The notes: a model not told the origin generated them from the letters alone. A stretch of 64,000 nucleotides of DNA from Ectothiorhodospiraceae bacterium (GCA_024234875.1 JACKNM010000006.1:1-64000), one strand, 5' to 3'. Shown: positions 17,903 to 27,453, numbered from the stretch's first letter. Made by a program: numbers and translations.

Positions 17903-20149
17903 GTGACCGCTCCGAGGGTGGAGGCGCGCGATCACTACGCGTCCGTCGACGGGCTACGCGCGTTCGCGGTGGCCGCGGTGCTGCTGTATCACCACGACAC
18001 GTCCTGGTTGCCGGGCGGGTACCTCGGGGTCGAGGTCTTCTTCGTCATCAGCGGTTTCATCATCACCAGCCAGCTCCAGCGCCGGTACGACCGGCAGGGC
18101 AGCGTCGACTACCCGCTGTTCGTCACCCGTCGTTGTCTGCGCCTGATGCCGGGCATGCTCGCGATGCTGGTCGCGACCTGGTTCGCGGTTGCCTCGAGCT
18201 GGCCGGAGGAGCTCGCGAAGCTGCGGGCCGACACCGTGCCCGCCCTCACGTTCTTGCAGAACTGGCAGCTCGTGGTGAACCAGCAGTCGTACTTCGAGGC
18301 GATGGACCGGCCGCGCCTGCTCCAACACCTGTGGTCGCTCGGGGTCGAGTTCCAGTTCTATCTGCTCTGGCCACCGCTGCTGTTGGCGTGTCTGTGGCTA
18401 CCGCGCCTGCTCCAGCCGCTCGTCACCCTGGTGGCGGCGGCGGGTCTCTACTGCTGGATGGCGCTGCTCGCGGCGGACCTCGCGGGTGAGGACCCGTCGC
18501 GAATCTATCTCGGAACGGATACCAGAGTCGGCGCGATCGTGCTCGGCGCCGCCCTCGCCCAGGCGATGCGTGCATGGCCCGCTGCCGCGCGCGCGAGTGC
18601 GCTGCCGGGCATCGCGCCGGTGACCATGCTCGGGCTGGTGGCACTGCACTGGTCGTTGGACGATACCGCCGACCTGCTCTACCAGGGTGGCCTCGCCGCC
18701 ACCGCGTTGCTCACCGCGCTGACCATCGCGGCCACCCTCGGGCGTGCCCATGGCGTGGTGGCGCGCCTCCTGGCCAGTCGCGCGATGACCGTGGTCGGGA
18801 CGCGCGCCTACAGCCTCTATCTCTGGCACTGGCCGGTCTTCTGCCTGACCATGCCGCACGTCGACGTCGGCCTCGACGGGCCGGCACTGCTGGCGATGCG
18901 TCTGGGGCTGACCTGCGTGCTGTCGGAGTTGAGCTACCGAGTCATCGAGATGCCCTTTCGCGATGGCCATGTCCTGCGCGCATTGCGGCGCATCTGGGCC
19001 AATCCGAGCCTGCGCCCGGGACTGATCGGGTCGGCCGGGCTCTATGGCGGTGTCGCGGGCATCATGGGCTTCGTGCTGCTGGTGCCGGCCACCGCGCGCG
19101 AGCAAGTGGGCCCGACCGGCTCGTCTCTCGCCGTCGCCGCGCTCGAGATCGAGGCCGAGACCGTGAGCGCGCGGCGGGTCGCGATCGCTCCGGTGCGGGC
19201 CGTCGTGGTGTCCCCGGTGCCGGAAGTCGACGCCGTCGTCGAGCGGCGCGTCGACCGCGAGGCCGCCGGCCTCGCCGAGACCGCGACCCTGGCGAGCTCG
19301 ACCGCGAGCTCGCAGCTCGCGCTCGGCGCCGGGTTGCTCGACGATGCGCGCGGTTTCGTGGTCGCGGCGGGTTCCGCGGCAATCGCCGATGCCCTCGCCG
19401 CCGCCGAGGCGCTCGCGGACAGGAGCCCGCCGTCCGCGGCGCCTGTCGTTTCCCGGCTCGCGTCGGGTGGGGCGGCGGCGACGATCCCGCTCGGAAACCC
19501 GGACCCGGCTACCGCCCCGGACATCGGCGATCTCACCACCACGCCACCACCGGCAGCGCTCGCGGCGCCCGGCGCCGGATGCTTCGCGAGCGGCGCGGCC
19601 GGCGGCCCGTCCTTCGCGGTCGAGCACGGCGAGCGGTGGATCACCCGGCGGTATCCGGCCGACGCGGCGAAGCGCAGCGTCTACGCGGTCGGGGACTCGG
19701 TCATGCTCGGCGCCATCGACGCGATGGTGAAGTCGCTCGGCGACGTCGACGTCGACGCCAGGGTCGCGCGGCAGCTCACCGAGGGCATCGCGCTGATCGA
19801 GGCGCGTGCCCGCGACGGCATCCTCAGCGACGTCGTGGTCGTCCATCTCGGGAACAACGGACCGTTTCGCGAGCGCGATCTGGATCGGCTGATGCGTGCA
19901 CTCGCAGACGTGCCGCGGGTGCTGCTCGTCAATCTCAAGCTTCCGCGCAGCTACGAGAGCCGCAACAACGCGAGCCTGGAGCAGCTCGCGAGCGATCCGC
20001 GGGTCAGCGTGCTCGACTGGCGCGCGACGAGCCTCGACGGCGAGGGCGTGTTCGGCCGCGACGGCATCCACCTGACCGCCAAGGGCGCGCGCCTGTTCGC
20101 CGACGCGATTGCGGGCGCGCTCTGTCCCGCCGTCGCCCTGGCGCGATAG
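17903..20149 (+). CDS. OafA/YrhL-type membrane acyltransferase fused to SGNH domain
   Basis: Membrane O-acyltransferase (acyltransferase-3 family), 748 residues from the chosen GTG at 17903, which has AGGGG upstream and places the conserved SVDGLRAFAVAAVLLYHHD near the N-terminus as is usual. The frame is open back to 17762. About ten membrane helices fill residues 15-420; the motif LLYHHD supplies the essential His, and FVTRRCLRLMPG the conserved Arg pair. A low-complexity Ala/Val/Pro linker (about 430-560) leads to a periplasmic SGNH domain with YAVGDSVMLG, HLGNNG and DGIHLTAKGA, giving Ser, Asn and Asp/His. Members of this fused class acetylate surface glycans or peptidoglycan. The target here is unknown, but the neighbouring SGNH gene suggests a shared job. 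Confidence 0.9.
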   Translation: MTAPRVEARDHYASVDGLRAFAVAAVLLYHHDTSWLPGGYLGVEVFFVISGFIITSQLQRRYDRQGSVDYPLFVTRRCLRLMPGMLAMLVATWFAVASSWPEELAKLRADTVPALTFLQNWQLVVNQQSYFEAMDRPRLLQHLWSLGVEFQFYLLWPPLLLACLWLPRLLQPLVTLVAAAGLYCWMALLAADLAGEDPSRIYLGTDTRVGAIVLGAALAQAMRAWPAAARASALPGIAPVTMLGLVALHWSLDDTADLLYQGGLAATALLTALTIAATLGRAHGVVARLLASRAMTVVGTRAYSLYLWHWPVFCLTMPHVDVGLDGPALLAMRLGLTCVLSELSYRVIEMPFRDGHVLRALRRIWANPSLRPGLIGSAGLYGGVAGIMGFVLLVPATAREQVGPTGSSLAVAALEIEAETVSARRVAIAPVRAVVVSPVPEVDAVVERRVDREAAGLAETATLASSTASSQLALGAGLLDDARGFVVAAGSAAIADALAAAEALADRSPPSAAPVVSRLASGGAAATIPLGNPDPATAPDIGDLTTTPPPAALAAPGAGCFASGAAGGPSFAVEHGERWITRRYPADAAKRSVYAVGDSVMLGAIDAMVKSLGDVDVDARVARQLTEGIALIEARARDGILSDVVVVHLGNNGPFRERDLDRLMRALADVPRVLLVNLKLPRSYESRNNASLEQLASDPRVSVLDWRATSLDGEGVFGRDGIHLTAKGARLFADAIAGALCPAVALAR

Positions 20150-20237
20150 CCGCACTCAGGACCTGCCCCGTGATCTCGATGGACCAGTCGCCTCCCGGCG
20201 GGCCGCCAGGTTCGCCGCCGCGACCACGGGATCCGTG

Positions 20238-21098
20238 ATGGACAGGGCTCTGATCACCACCGGGGCAGTGCTCGCGGTGGCGGCCATCACCTACCTGGTG
20301 AGCGACGGGCCCGCGCGCCTGCGCGGCCCGCACGCGGCGGCGTCTGCACCTGCCGCCGAGGCCGTCGCGGCCGCCGCAGTCCCGGCCTGGCGGCGTTGGC
20401 GCGTGGACGACCGGCGCTACGAGGCCGGTGAGCACCTTCCCGCCGATGCGCGCTACCGGGACACGGTGCTGCTGGTGGGCGACTCGCTCTCGATCCCCGT
20501 CGGGCGAGCGCTCGTGCGCGACTATCGCCAGCGCGACGCCGATACCCGATTCGTCTACGTCGGGATGGAGTCCAGCGGTCTCGCGCGACCGGACTTCTTC
20601 GACTGGGAGGCGCTGCTCGGGGCGGTGGTCGGAGACGTGCGGCCGCAGCGGGTGCTGATCATGCTCGGGACCAACGACGACAAGCCGCTGCGCGACCCGG
20701 CCGGCACCACCCATCGCTTCGGGTCGGGGTCATGGGCACACGAGTATCAGAGGCGAATCGGCGCGCTGATCGAGCGCGCGCGAGCGGGCGGCGGCGATAC
20801 CGAGGTGCTCTGGGTGGGTGCACCCGTGATGCGTAGCGCGGCGCTCGCCGACGCGGTGCGCGTGGTCAACGAGACGGCGCGCACCGGATGCGAGCGCCTC
20901 GGCTGTCGCTTCGTCGACACCGCGTCGGTGCTGGCCGGTCGCGACGGCGGCTTCGTCTTCAGCCTCCCCGACGCCGCCGGTCGACCGGTCGCGGTCCGTG
21001 CGAAGGATGGCGTCCACCTGCAACCGCAAGGCGCGGTGCGGCTCGCGCGTCACGTGCGCGCGGCCCTCGAGGGCGACGGGGGCGAGCGCCGCCGCTGA
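20238..21098 (+). CDS. Secreted/anchored SGNH-hydrolase-like protein (DUF459 type)
   Basis: A 286-residue protein with an N-terminal hydrophobic segment (ALITTGAVLAVAAITYLVS) that serves as signal or anchor, then an Ala-rich linker. The SGNH domain shows block I VLLVGDSLSIPVGRAL, block III IMLGTNDDKPL and block V DGVHLQPQGAVRLA, giving Ser, Asn and Asp/His. This arrangement matches the DUF459 family found near cell-surface acyltransferases. ATG at 20238 is chosen because upstream sequence in the same frame has no signal-like or conserved features. It follows the acyltransferase gene by 88 bases on the same strand, so the pair may act together in O-acyl transfer or removal. Confidence 0.85.
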   Translation: MDRALITTGAVLAVAAITYLVSDGPARLRGPHAAASAPAAEAVAAAAVPAWRRWRVDDRRYEAGEHLPADARYRDTVLLVGDSLSIPVGRALVRDYRQRDADTRFVYVGMESSGLARPDFFDWEALLGAVVGDVRPQRVLIMLGTNDDKPLRDPAGTTHRFGSGSWAHEYQRRIGALIERARAGGGDTEVLWVGAPVMRSAALADAVRVVNETARTGCERLGCRFVDTASVLAGRDGGFVFSLPDAAGRPVAVRAKDGVHLQPQGAVRLARHVRAALEGDGGERRR

Positions 21099-21188
21099 CC
21101 ACGCCTGCGTAACCGTGCCGTCACTCGAGCCGTGGCGGCCGGCGAGCCTGCGCCCGTCGACCGCCCGAAGCCCTTGCCGTGCGCGGCG

Positions 21189-21629
21189 TCAGGACGACAC
21201 GCGCTGGAGGCGGGTCTGACCGCTGTACGTCTCACCGGTGCTCGGATAGATGAGCGACCAGTCGCTCGTCAGGTGTGAGCCCTGGCGACGCAGGTAGTAC
21301 GTCACCCGGTACTCCCGCCGATCCTCGAGCCGCGTTCCCTTCCCGCTACAGTGGGCGGCATTGGTGGTCTCCATCACGCAGTCCGCCTTGTAGATGCTGT
21401 AGCGCCCCTGCCCGCTGATCACGAAGTCGCTCGGCGAGCGGCGGTCGTAGCTCTGGATGGTCATCGTGGTCTGCTTGGTCGAGATGTACTGGCCGACCCA
21501 GCCCTGCGCCGCCTCGACCCGGCCGGCGAGGGCCGCGGTCGGCGCGCCGAGCGCGATGATCGATGCCAGGCCGAGCGTGGCGGCTCGTGCTCCCCGACGC
21601 TGCCCGGAGATGGAATCGTTGTTCTTCAT
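21189..21629 (-). CDS. Small secreted protein, unknown function
   Basis: A 146-residue exported protein that I do not recognise. ATG at 21629 has GTGAGGAC at proper spacing. Residues 1-35 form a signal peptide (ATLGLASIIALGAPTAALA). The mature part has a predicted beta-rich look: QGWVGQYISTKQTTMTIQSYDRR, then two Cys (KADCVMETTNAAHCSGKG) that could form a disulfide, then EYRVTYYLRRQGSHLTSDWSLIYPSTGETYSG, broken here only for listing. It may be a small lipocalin-like or beta-sandwich protein. It is convergent with the SGNH gene and has no operon partners. Confidence 0.75.
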   Translation of the reverse strand: MKNNDSISGQRRGARAATLGLASIIALGAPTAALAGRVEAAQGWVGQYISTKQTTMTIQSYDRRSPSDFVISGQGRYSIYKADCVMETTNAAHCSGKGTRLEDRREYRVTYYLRRQGSHLTSDWSLIYPSTGETYSGQTRLQRVSS

Positions 21630-22142
21630 TGTCGTCCTCACCTGACCTCGGCTGCTCTCGGGGCGCCCGACGGCGCCCCACGTCGCACTATCGACGCCGC
21701 GACTTCCGGTCTTGAGTGCGCGCTCGACGGCCGGAGGTCGGTTCGGTGCCGGCGGGCTCTCGACCCGGATCCCGATTCTGGCGATACTGCGCACCGGCGT
21801 GAGACTGCGTGCTCGGACCGGTCCTCGATCACGTGCACGCGCCGTGATCGCCCGCGGCCGCGCTCGTGCCGCGTCTGGTGGCGCTGGTCGCGGCCGCACG
21901 GCTCGCCGGCCACGTCGGTCGGGGACGCGGCGGCACGCAGAACCGACGTCCTGCGCGACCCGTGCCCGGATCCGCTCGGCGATGCGCCCGACCACGACGG
22001 GGTGCACGTGAGTGGTCGGCACGTGGATGGTCGGGCGATCGACGCCTCGACGCCGCGCCGAGGGAACCGTGGTCCCACCCGGCGCGCCGGCAACATCGAT
22101 TCAGCGCCCCGGGGAAGGGTCCCGGGGTCCAAGGAGACAGTC
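21630..22142. other. Intergenic region upstream of IlvD-type dehydratase
   Basis: About 510 bases between divergent genes, with no gene I can support. Two dyads are visible: GATCACG-N9-CGTGATC at 21827-21849 and CCGACCAC-N16-GTGGTCGG at 21988-22019. Either could be an operator for the dehydratase gene. Immediately before its ATG lies AAGGAGA (about 22130), a strong ribosome site. Frames crossing this gap lack coding character. Confidence 0.45.
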
Positions 22143-24014
22143 ATGCCCACCAAGTCCCAGCCGGTCCTGATCGACCGCAATCCCGGTCGCAGCGCGCAGT
22201 CCTACGGGATCGCGCGCGAGCTCGGCACCGACATCGAGCTGGTGCATGCACCGTCGGTGGGGGTCATCGGGAACAAGGGCGACAGCCAGTGCTACATCGG
22301 CGTGCAGCGCAAGGTCGAGGCCATCCAGGCCTGCCTGCTGCGTCGCGTCGGCCGCGAGGAAGGCAAGCTCCACGTGCGGCTGGTGCAGCCCGAGTACACC
22401 ATCGCCACCTCCGACGGCATGCGCAACGGCACCCGGGAGATGCGCTACTCGCTGATCGGGCGCGAGGTGACCCACGACAGCGTGTGCGAGCACCTGAGCG
22501 CCAGCGGTCTGGCCGGAACGATCGCGGTGGTGGCGTGCGACAAGCCGCCGGTCGGCACCCTGGCCGCGCTGCTCGAGCACGATCGGCCGGCGATCATCAT
22601 GTCCGACGGTCCGATCCACCCGGGCCGCGAGCCGGTGACCGGGGAGAACATCGACATCGTGAGTTGCTTCCAGGCCGCCGGGTTCGAGGACGCGGAGCGT
22701 CGTCGGCGAATCGCCGTCCACGCCTGCCCGGGCTATGGAAGCTGCGGCGGCATGTTCACCTACAACACCATGCAGACCTTCATCGGTGTCGTCGGGCTTC
22801 AGCCGCTGCACATGGTCGCGCCGCCGTCCGACGATCCGCGTCGCCTCGACGAGTTCCCGGAGCAGCTCGTCGACTATCTGAGCGCGATGATGGAGCGGGG
22901 CGTGACCCCGCGCGACATCGTCGGACGCGACTCCATCCGCAACGCGATGATCGTCTCGATGGCAATCGGTGGCTCGACCAACGTCGTGCTCCACGCTCCG
23001 GAGATCGCGCGTGCAGCGGGCTTCCGCAGCTTCTGGGGCGACATCATGACCCCCGAGGAGTTCAACCACCTGTCGCAGCATCTGGTGCCGGTGCTCACCG
23101 ACGCCCGCCCGTACGGCCGCTTCTCGATGGTCGACATCGATGCCAAGGGTGGTGTGCAGGTGATCGTCCGCGAGCTGCTGGAGGCGGGGTTGCTGAACGG
23201 CGACGTGCCGACCTGCACCGGCGAGACCCTCGCCGAGCAGGTGGAGCGGCTCGGCACCGCGGGTCCGGACGGCGAGGTGATTCACGGCGTCGCGACGCCC
23301 TACAAGCCGACCGGCGGACTGCGAGTGCTCGGCGGCAACCTCTCGCCCGAGTACAGCGCGGTGCTCAAGCTCGCCGGCGTCGAGGGCGGGCTGGAGAACA
23401 ACGTCTTCACCGGCCGTGCGCGCGTCTTCGACGGTGAGCGGGGCTTGCTCGATGCGCTCGCCAACCAGCCCGACAGCTTCGAGAACCACGACATGGTGAT
23501 CGTGCGCTACGAGGGGCCGAGTGGCGCCCCGGGCATGCCCGAGATGCTCGACTCGACGTCGCGCATCACCACGCTGTGCCGCGAGCGCGGCATCGTGGTC
23601 GGCCTGATGACCGACGCGCGATTCTCGGGCGGCTCCGTCGGCCTGGTCATCGGCCACGTCGGACCCGAGGCGGCGCTCGGCGGCCCCATCGCCTTCGTCG
23701 AGGACGGGGACGAGATCGTGGTGGACCTGAACACCAGCGAGCTGAACTGCCCCGCGCTCGACGACGCGGCGGTGCTCGCGGCACGCAAGGCGGCGTGGCG
23801 CAAGGCGGTCGACGACAACGGCGGGATGCATCCGTCGTGCGGTGTGGCCGACACCCGGCTCCTCAACCGCATGCGGCGCTCGGCGGCGTCCGCGATCTAC
23901 GGAGCCGGCATGCATCCGGACCGCGAGCTGTGGGTCAGGGCGCCCCGGGAGGCCTCGCGCTCGGGCTTCGTTCCGAGCAACAAGTACCGGCCCGAGGCGG
24001 CCCGCAAGGGCTGA
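22143..24014 (+). CDS. IlvD/Edd family dehydratase
   Basis: An Fe-S dependent dehydratase of 623 residues, related to dihydroxy-acid dehydratase and to sugar-acid dehydratases. Candidate cluster ligands are Cys50 (DSQCYIG), Cys132 (VVACDKPPVG) and Cys201 (CPGYGSCGGMFTYNTM). The C-terminal domain has MTDARFSGGSVGLVIGHVGPEA, close to the family's (T/S)DGRFSGGTxGxxxGHxxPEA. ATG at 22143 has AAGGAGA upstream. Spellings such as CPGYGSC rather than CPGPGAC, the extra N-terminal segment and the absence of other ilv genes suggest a paralogue acting on a sugar or branched hydroxy-acid instead of the core valine/isoleucine enzyme. Neighbouring catabolic genes fit that, but the substrate is inference. 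Confidence 0.88.
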   Translation: MPTKSQPVLIDRNPGRSAQSYGIARELGTDIELVHAPSVGVIGNKGDSQCYIGVQRKVEAIQACLLRRVGREEGKLHVRLVQPEYTIATSDGMRNGTREMRYSLIGREVTHDSVCEHLSASGLAGTIAVVACDKPPVGTLAALLEHDRPAIIMSDGPIHPGREPVTGENIDIVSCFQAAGFEDAERRRRIAVHACPGYGSCGGMFTYNTMQTFIGVVGLQPLHMVAPPSDDPRRLDEFPEQLVDYLSAMMERGVTPRDIVGRDSIRNAMIVSMAIGGSTNVVLHAPEIARAAGFRSFWGDIMTPEEFNHLSQHLVPVLTDARPYGRFSMVDIDAKGGVQVIVRELLEAGLLNGDVPTCTGETLAEQVERLGTAGPDGEVIHGVATPYKPTGGLRVLGGNLSPEYSAVLKLAGVEGGLENNVFTGRARVFDGERGLLDALANQPDSFENHDMVIVRYEGPSGAPGMPEMLDSTSRITTLCRERGIVVGLMTDARFSGGSVGLVIGHVGPEAALGGPIAFVEDGDEIVVDLNTSELNCPALDDAAVLAARKAAWRKAVDDNGGMHPSCGVADTRLLNRMRRSAASAIYGAGMHPDRELWVRAPREASRSGFVPSNKYRPEAARKG

Positions 24015-24099
24015 CCGCGCGCCACGGCGCGTCCGCGCGGTCGTCCGGGGGTGGTCGGGAGGTGCCCCCGGACGACTGGCTGCCCCGGCGCGCGAGGCG

Positions 24100-25608
24100 T
24101 CAGGGCTTCTCCCCGGAGGCTTCCCACTCCTTCGCCCACTCCACCTGTGGGATGTCCACCATGGGTGAGACCGGCCAGCCGTCGCCGCGTTGGCTGTTCA
24201 GCGTGCGGTGAGGGGCCCAGCGGTAGGCCCGATCGGGCTCCCCGACCAGTCGTCCGTCGCGCACCCATCGCTCGTCGCTCCCGTAGAGCTCCCCGAGCAA
24301 CAGCGTGCACAGCGACTCGACCGTCTCGCGCGCCGCCGGCTCGCGAGCGAGGTCGACCAGCTCGTGCGGGTCGTGCTCGAGGTCGAAGAGCTGGAGGTGG
24401 TTTCCCACCGGGTACCAGATGAGCTTCCAGGGACCCTTGCGAAGCATGCGGCTCGCGTGCGCGTCCTCGCCGATCTCTCCGTAGAGGTGCGGGCGTCGAG
24501 CCTCGCCCACCATGGACAGCCCGTCCACGGTGTCCGGGATCGCGATGTCACAGAGGTCGAGCAACGTCGGCATGACGTCCTGCAGGCCCACCAGCCGGTC
24601 GTCGACGCCACCCTGGGGCACGCGGTCGCTGCCCTTCGGGCCGAGCAGGATCATCGGCACGTTCGCCGACTGTTGGTAGAAGAGCCGCTTGGCGACCATC
24701 CGTTGGTGTCCGAGCATGTCGCCGTGATCCGACGTGAAGCAGATGATGGTGTCGTCGAGAATGCCTTCGAGCCGTAGGGTGCCGATGAGGTAGCGGATCT
24801 GGTGGTCGATGTGGGTGCACAGCGCGTAGAACGCCCGCTTGCCGCGCATGAATTGCTCGTCGGTGTACAGGTTCATGCGGTTGATGGCGGCGGCGATGGC
24901 GAACGGCATGCGCTCGGCTGCGTCCACCCAGGTGCCCACCTGCGACGGGTCCAGCTCGATGTCGCGGTAGATGTCGAGGTAGGTCTGCAGCGGCACCAGT
25001 GGCGGATGTGGGTGACGAAAGCCGAGGTACCACAACGCCGGTCGCGTGGGATCGCGCCGTTTGATCACCCGCGCCATGCTGCGCGCGGCCCAGTTCGTCG
25101 CGTGCGTCTCCTCCGGCAGGTGCCAGGCCCGGTAGTGATACTGGTTGTTGCTCATGCCGTGGTCGAACTGGCGCCCGGCGTGGCCGGCGTCTCCGAGATA
25201 GATGTCGTAGTCGTCGACCGTTCCCCACTGCGGGCGCCCCTCGTCGTCGAGGAGCACGCTGTCGAAGCCGATGCGGTCGCGCTGGGGGTGCACGTGCAGC
25301 TTTCCCACCGCGTCGGCCTGGTAGCCGGCGTCGCGGAATGCCTGGGCGAGCGTGGTGACGGCCGGCATCGTCAGCATGTCGTCGAACACCCGGTCGCCGT
25401 GCGAGCGCGGGGTCTGGCCGGTCATCAGCGTGCGCCGGGCCGGGATGCACACCGGGCTCTCGGAGTAGGCGTTGGTGAAACGCACGCCACACTGCGCGAT
25501 CTCGTCGAGCCCGGGCGTCAGGATCGACCGGTTGCCTGCGACCCCGAGATACGCGCCCGCCCAGTGGTCGGCGCAGATCAGCAGCACGTTCGGTCGGCTC
25601 TTACCCAC
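24100..25608 (-). CDS. Type I sulfatase
   Basis: A 502-residue sulfatase without a signal peptide, so probably cytoplasmic. The active-site signature is SPVCIPARRTLMTG: Cys54 within C-x-P-x-R is the residue matured to formylglycine. Metal ligands start at NVLLICADHW (Asp14 region) and continue with FTSDHGDMLGHQ. GTG at 25608 is preceded by GAGGTGAG. The C-terminal part (LQLFDLEHDPHELVDLAREP) is typical of arylsulfatase/choline-sulfatase-like enzymes. A formylglycine-generating enzyme gene is not in the window. It is divergent from the ThDP enzyme gene, so the two may share control. The substrate is unknown. Confidence 0.9.
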   Translation of the reverse strand: MGKSRPNVLLICADHWAGAYLGVAGNRSILTPGLDEIAQCGVRFTNAYSESPVCIPARRTLMTGQTPRSHGDRVFDDMLTMPAVTTLAQAFRDAGYQADAVGKLHVHPQRDRIGFDSVLLDDEGRPQWGTVDDYDIYLGDAGHAGRQFDHGMSNNQYHYRAWHLPEETHATNWAARSMARVIKRRDPTRPALWYLGFRHPHPPLVPLQTYLDIYRDIELDPSQVGTWVDAAERMPFAIAAAINRMNLYTDEQFMRGKRAFYALCTHIDHQIRYLIGTLRLEGILDDTIICFTSDHGDMLGHQRMVAKRLFYQQSANVPMILLGPKGSDRVPQGGVDDRLVGLQDVMPTLLDLCDIAIPDTVDGLSMVGEARRPHLYGEIGEDAHASRMLRKGPWKLIWYPVGNHLQLFDLEHDPHELVDLAREPAARETVESLCTLLLGELYGSDERWVRDGRLVGEPDRAYRWAPHRTLNSQRGDGWPVSPMVDIPQVEWAKEWEASGEKP

Positions 25609-25667
25609 GATTGCTCACCTCGTCTCGCCGCGGAAAGGTCGCGACGCTAGCCGGACCGGCCGGCGAT

Positions 25668-25683
25668 TGCACGCTGCGGTGCA
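25668..25683. promoter_or_regulatory. Candidate operator between sulfatase and ThDP enzyme genes
   Basis: TGCAC-N6-GTGCA lies in the 180-base divergent promoter region. Downstream on the plus strand, TTCGCC (25685) and TACAGT spaced by 18 bases could be a weak promoter for the ThDP enzyme. Evidence is limited to symmetry and position. Confidence 0.3.
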
Positions 25684-25788
25684 TTTCGCCAGATCGGGCG
25701 ACTCGCGATACAGTGCCCGCGCGGTTCGGCTCGTCGTCTTCGTCCGCCGGCCCGGCCCCTCGATTCGGAACACTCGGAGAACCACAGC

Positions 25789-27453
25789 GTGCGTGAGCAA
25801 ACCGCCCAGCCCCGTGTCTACGACGTCCTCGCCGAGGCGTTCGCCCAGGAAGACGTGAAGACCTGCTTCGCCCTGCTCGGCGACGCCAACATGAACTGGG
25901 CCACCCGCCTCGCCGAGCGCGGCTGCCGCATGATCTACGTGCGCCACGAGCACTGCGCGCTGGCGGCGGCGATGGCGTTCGCGCGCAAGACCGGCGAGGT
26001 CGGGGTGGCGAGCGTCACCTGCGGCCCGGGAGTCACCCAGCTCATGACCGCGCTGCCGGCGGCGGTGCGGGCGAGCCTGCCGGTGGTGGTGTTCGCGGGC
26101 GAGGCGCCGCTTCGCAGCGCCTGGTACAACCAGGGCATCGACCAGGCGCCGATGGTTACCGCCACCGGTGCCGCGTACCACAGCCTGCACTTCCCCTCGC
26201 GCATGCCGACGGCGATTCGCGACGCCTTCGTCCAGGCCCGCCGCGAGCGCCGCCCGGTGGTGCTCGGCATCCCGTTCGACCTCCAGAATCGCCCCTGGGA
26301 GGGGGAGCCGTCGCTGCCGCCGCCGTCCCGCTCGCTCGCGGGCCCGACCGCGCCGCTGCCCCCGTCGCCGCAAGAGATCGAGCGTGCCGCGAGGCTGGTC
26401 GCGGGGGCCGAGCGGATCGTGCTCTTCGCCGGTCTCGGCGCGGTGGAGTCCGGCGCCGGACCGGCGTGCCGCGAGCTGGCGGCACGCGTCGGTGGGTTGC
26501 TCACCACCACGCTGCCGGCCCGGGGGCTCTTCCACGACGACCCGTTCTGCATCGGCATCACCGGCAGCTTCTCCACCGAGCTCGGTCTCGAGTGTCTGCA
26601 GCAGGCGGATCTCGTGATCGCGGTCGGCAGCTCGCTCGCGTTCCACGCTGGCGGCGGCGGCCAGCTCTGGCCGAACGCCGAGGTTCTGCACATCGACCTC
26701 GCACCGCGCTCGGTGAGTCAGGGGCAGACGGTCGCGCGCCATCACCTGCGCGCCGACGCGCGTCTCGGCGTCGAGGCCCTGCTCGCCGCCATCCCCGCCC
26801 GCGAACGCGGCTGGCGTGACAACGCGCTCGCCGAGCGTATCCGCACCGAGCCCGCGGACAGCATGCAGTTCGAGGTCGAGCCCGGGCTGCTCGATCCACG
26901 CGATGCGGTGTCGGCGCTCGAGGACCACCTCCCGGTGGATTGGGAGCTGGTGAACTCCTCGGGGCATTGCTCGGCGTTCTTCGCGCAGATGCCGTCGCGG
27001 CCCAACTCGCGCTTTCTAACCATCCGTGAGTTCGGCGCGATCGGCAACGGCACCGCGTTCGCGATCGGCGTCGCCGCGGCGCGCCCGGACAGCACGGTCG
27101 TGCTGTTCGACGGCGATGGCAGCCTGCTCATGAACATCCAGGAGCTCGAGACCATTCATCGCCACCGCATGAATCTGCTGATCGTGGTGATGAACGACGG
27201 CGCCTACGGCTCCGAGGTGCACAAGCTGCGCTCGGAGGGCCTGAGCGAGGACGGCTCGGTGTTCGGTTTCGCGAATTTCGAGGGCATCGCGAAGGGCTTC
27301 GGGCTCGATGGTCGCACCATCACCGACGTGGCCGAGATCCCCGCCGCGGTGGAGGCCTTCGCGCGTACCGGTGGTGCCGCGGTCTGGGACCTCCGGGTCT
27401 CGGACAAGGTGGTCTCGCGCATCACGCGGCAGGCGCATCCGCAGCGGCGATAG
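25789..27453 (+). CDS. Thiamine-diphosphate-dependent enzyme, acetolactate-synthase-like
   Basis: A 554-residue ThDP enzyme with the three-domain acetohydroxyacid-synthase/benzoylformate-decarboxylase layout. The Pyr domain carries the cofactor-activating Glu in YVRHEHCALAAAMAFAR. A central domain follows, and the PP domain shows FDGDGSLLMNIQELETIHRH then VMNDGAYGSEV, the GDG-N metal motif. GTG at 25789 has GGAGA upstream. It lacks clear signs of the ILV catalytic subunit and no small subunit lies nearby, so decarboxylation or ligation of a 2-oxo acid is more likely than branched amino-acid synthesis. It sits between the sulfatase and the PLP decarboxylase/TRAP block. The natural substrate cannot be read. 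Confidence 0.85.
   Translation: MREQTAQPRVYDVLAEAFAQEDVKTCFALLGDANMNWATRLAERGCRMIYVRHEHCALAAAMAFARKTGEVGVASVTCGPGVTQLMTALPAAVRASLPVVVFAGEAPLRSAWYNQGIDQAPMVTATGAAYHSLHFPSRMPTAIRDAFVQARRERRPVVLGIPFDLQNRPWEGEPSLPPPSRSLAGPTAPLPPSPQEIERAARLVAGAERIVLFAGLGAVESGAGPACRELAARVGGLLTTTLPARGLFHDDPFCIGITGSFSTELGLECLQQADLVIAVGSSLAFHAGGGGQLWPNAEVLHIDLAPRSVSQGQTVARHHLRADARLGVEALLAAIPARERGWRDNALAERIRTEPADSMQFEVEPGLLDPRDAVSALEDHLPVDWELVNSSGHCSAFFAQMPSRPNSRFLTIREFGAIGNGTAFAIGVAAARPDSTVVLFDGDGSLLMNIQELETIHRHRMNLLIVVMNDGAYGSEVHKLRSEGLSEDGSVFGFANFEGIAKGFGLDGRTITDVAEIPAAVEAFARTGGAAVWDLRVSDKVVSRITRQAHPQRR

Noticed and set aside
18398..20155. Minus-strand frame of 585 codons opposite the acyltransferase
   Set aside because: No motifs; the plus strand encodes acyltransferase-3 and SGNH signatures throughout.
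22101..23915. Minus-strand frame of 604 codons opposite the dehydratase gene
   Set aside because: His/Asp/Arg-rich shadow; the dehydratase reading is unambiguous.
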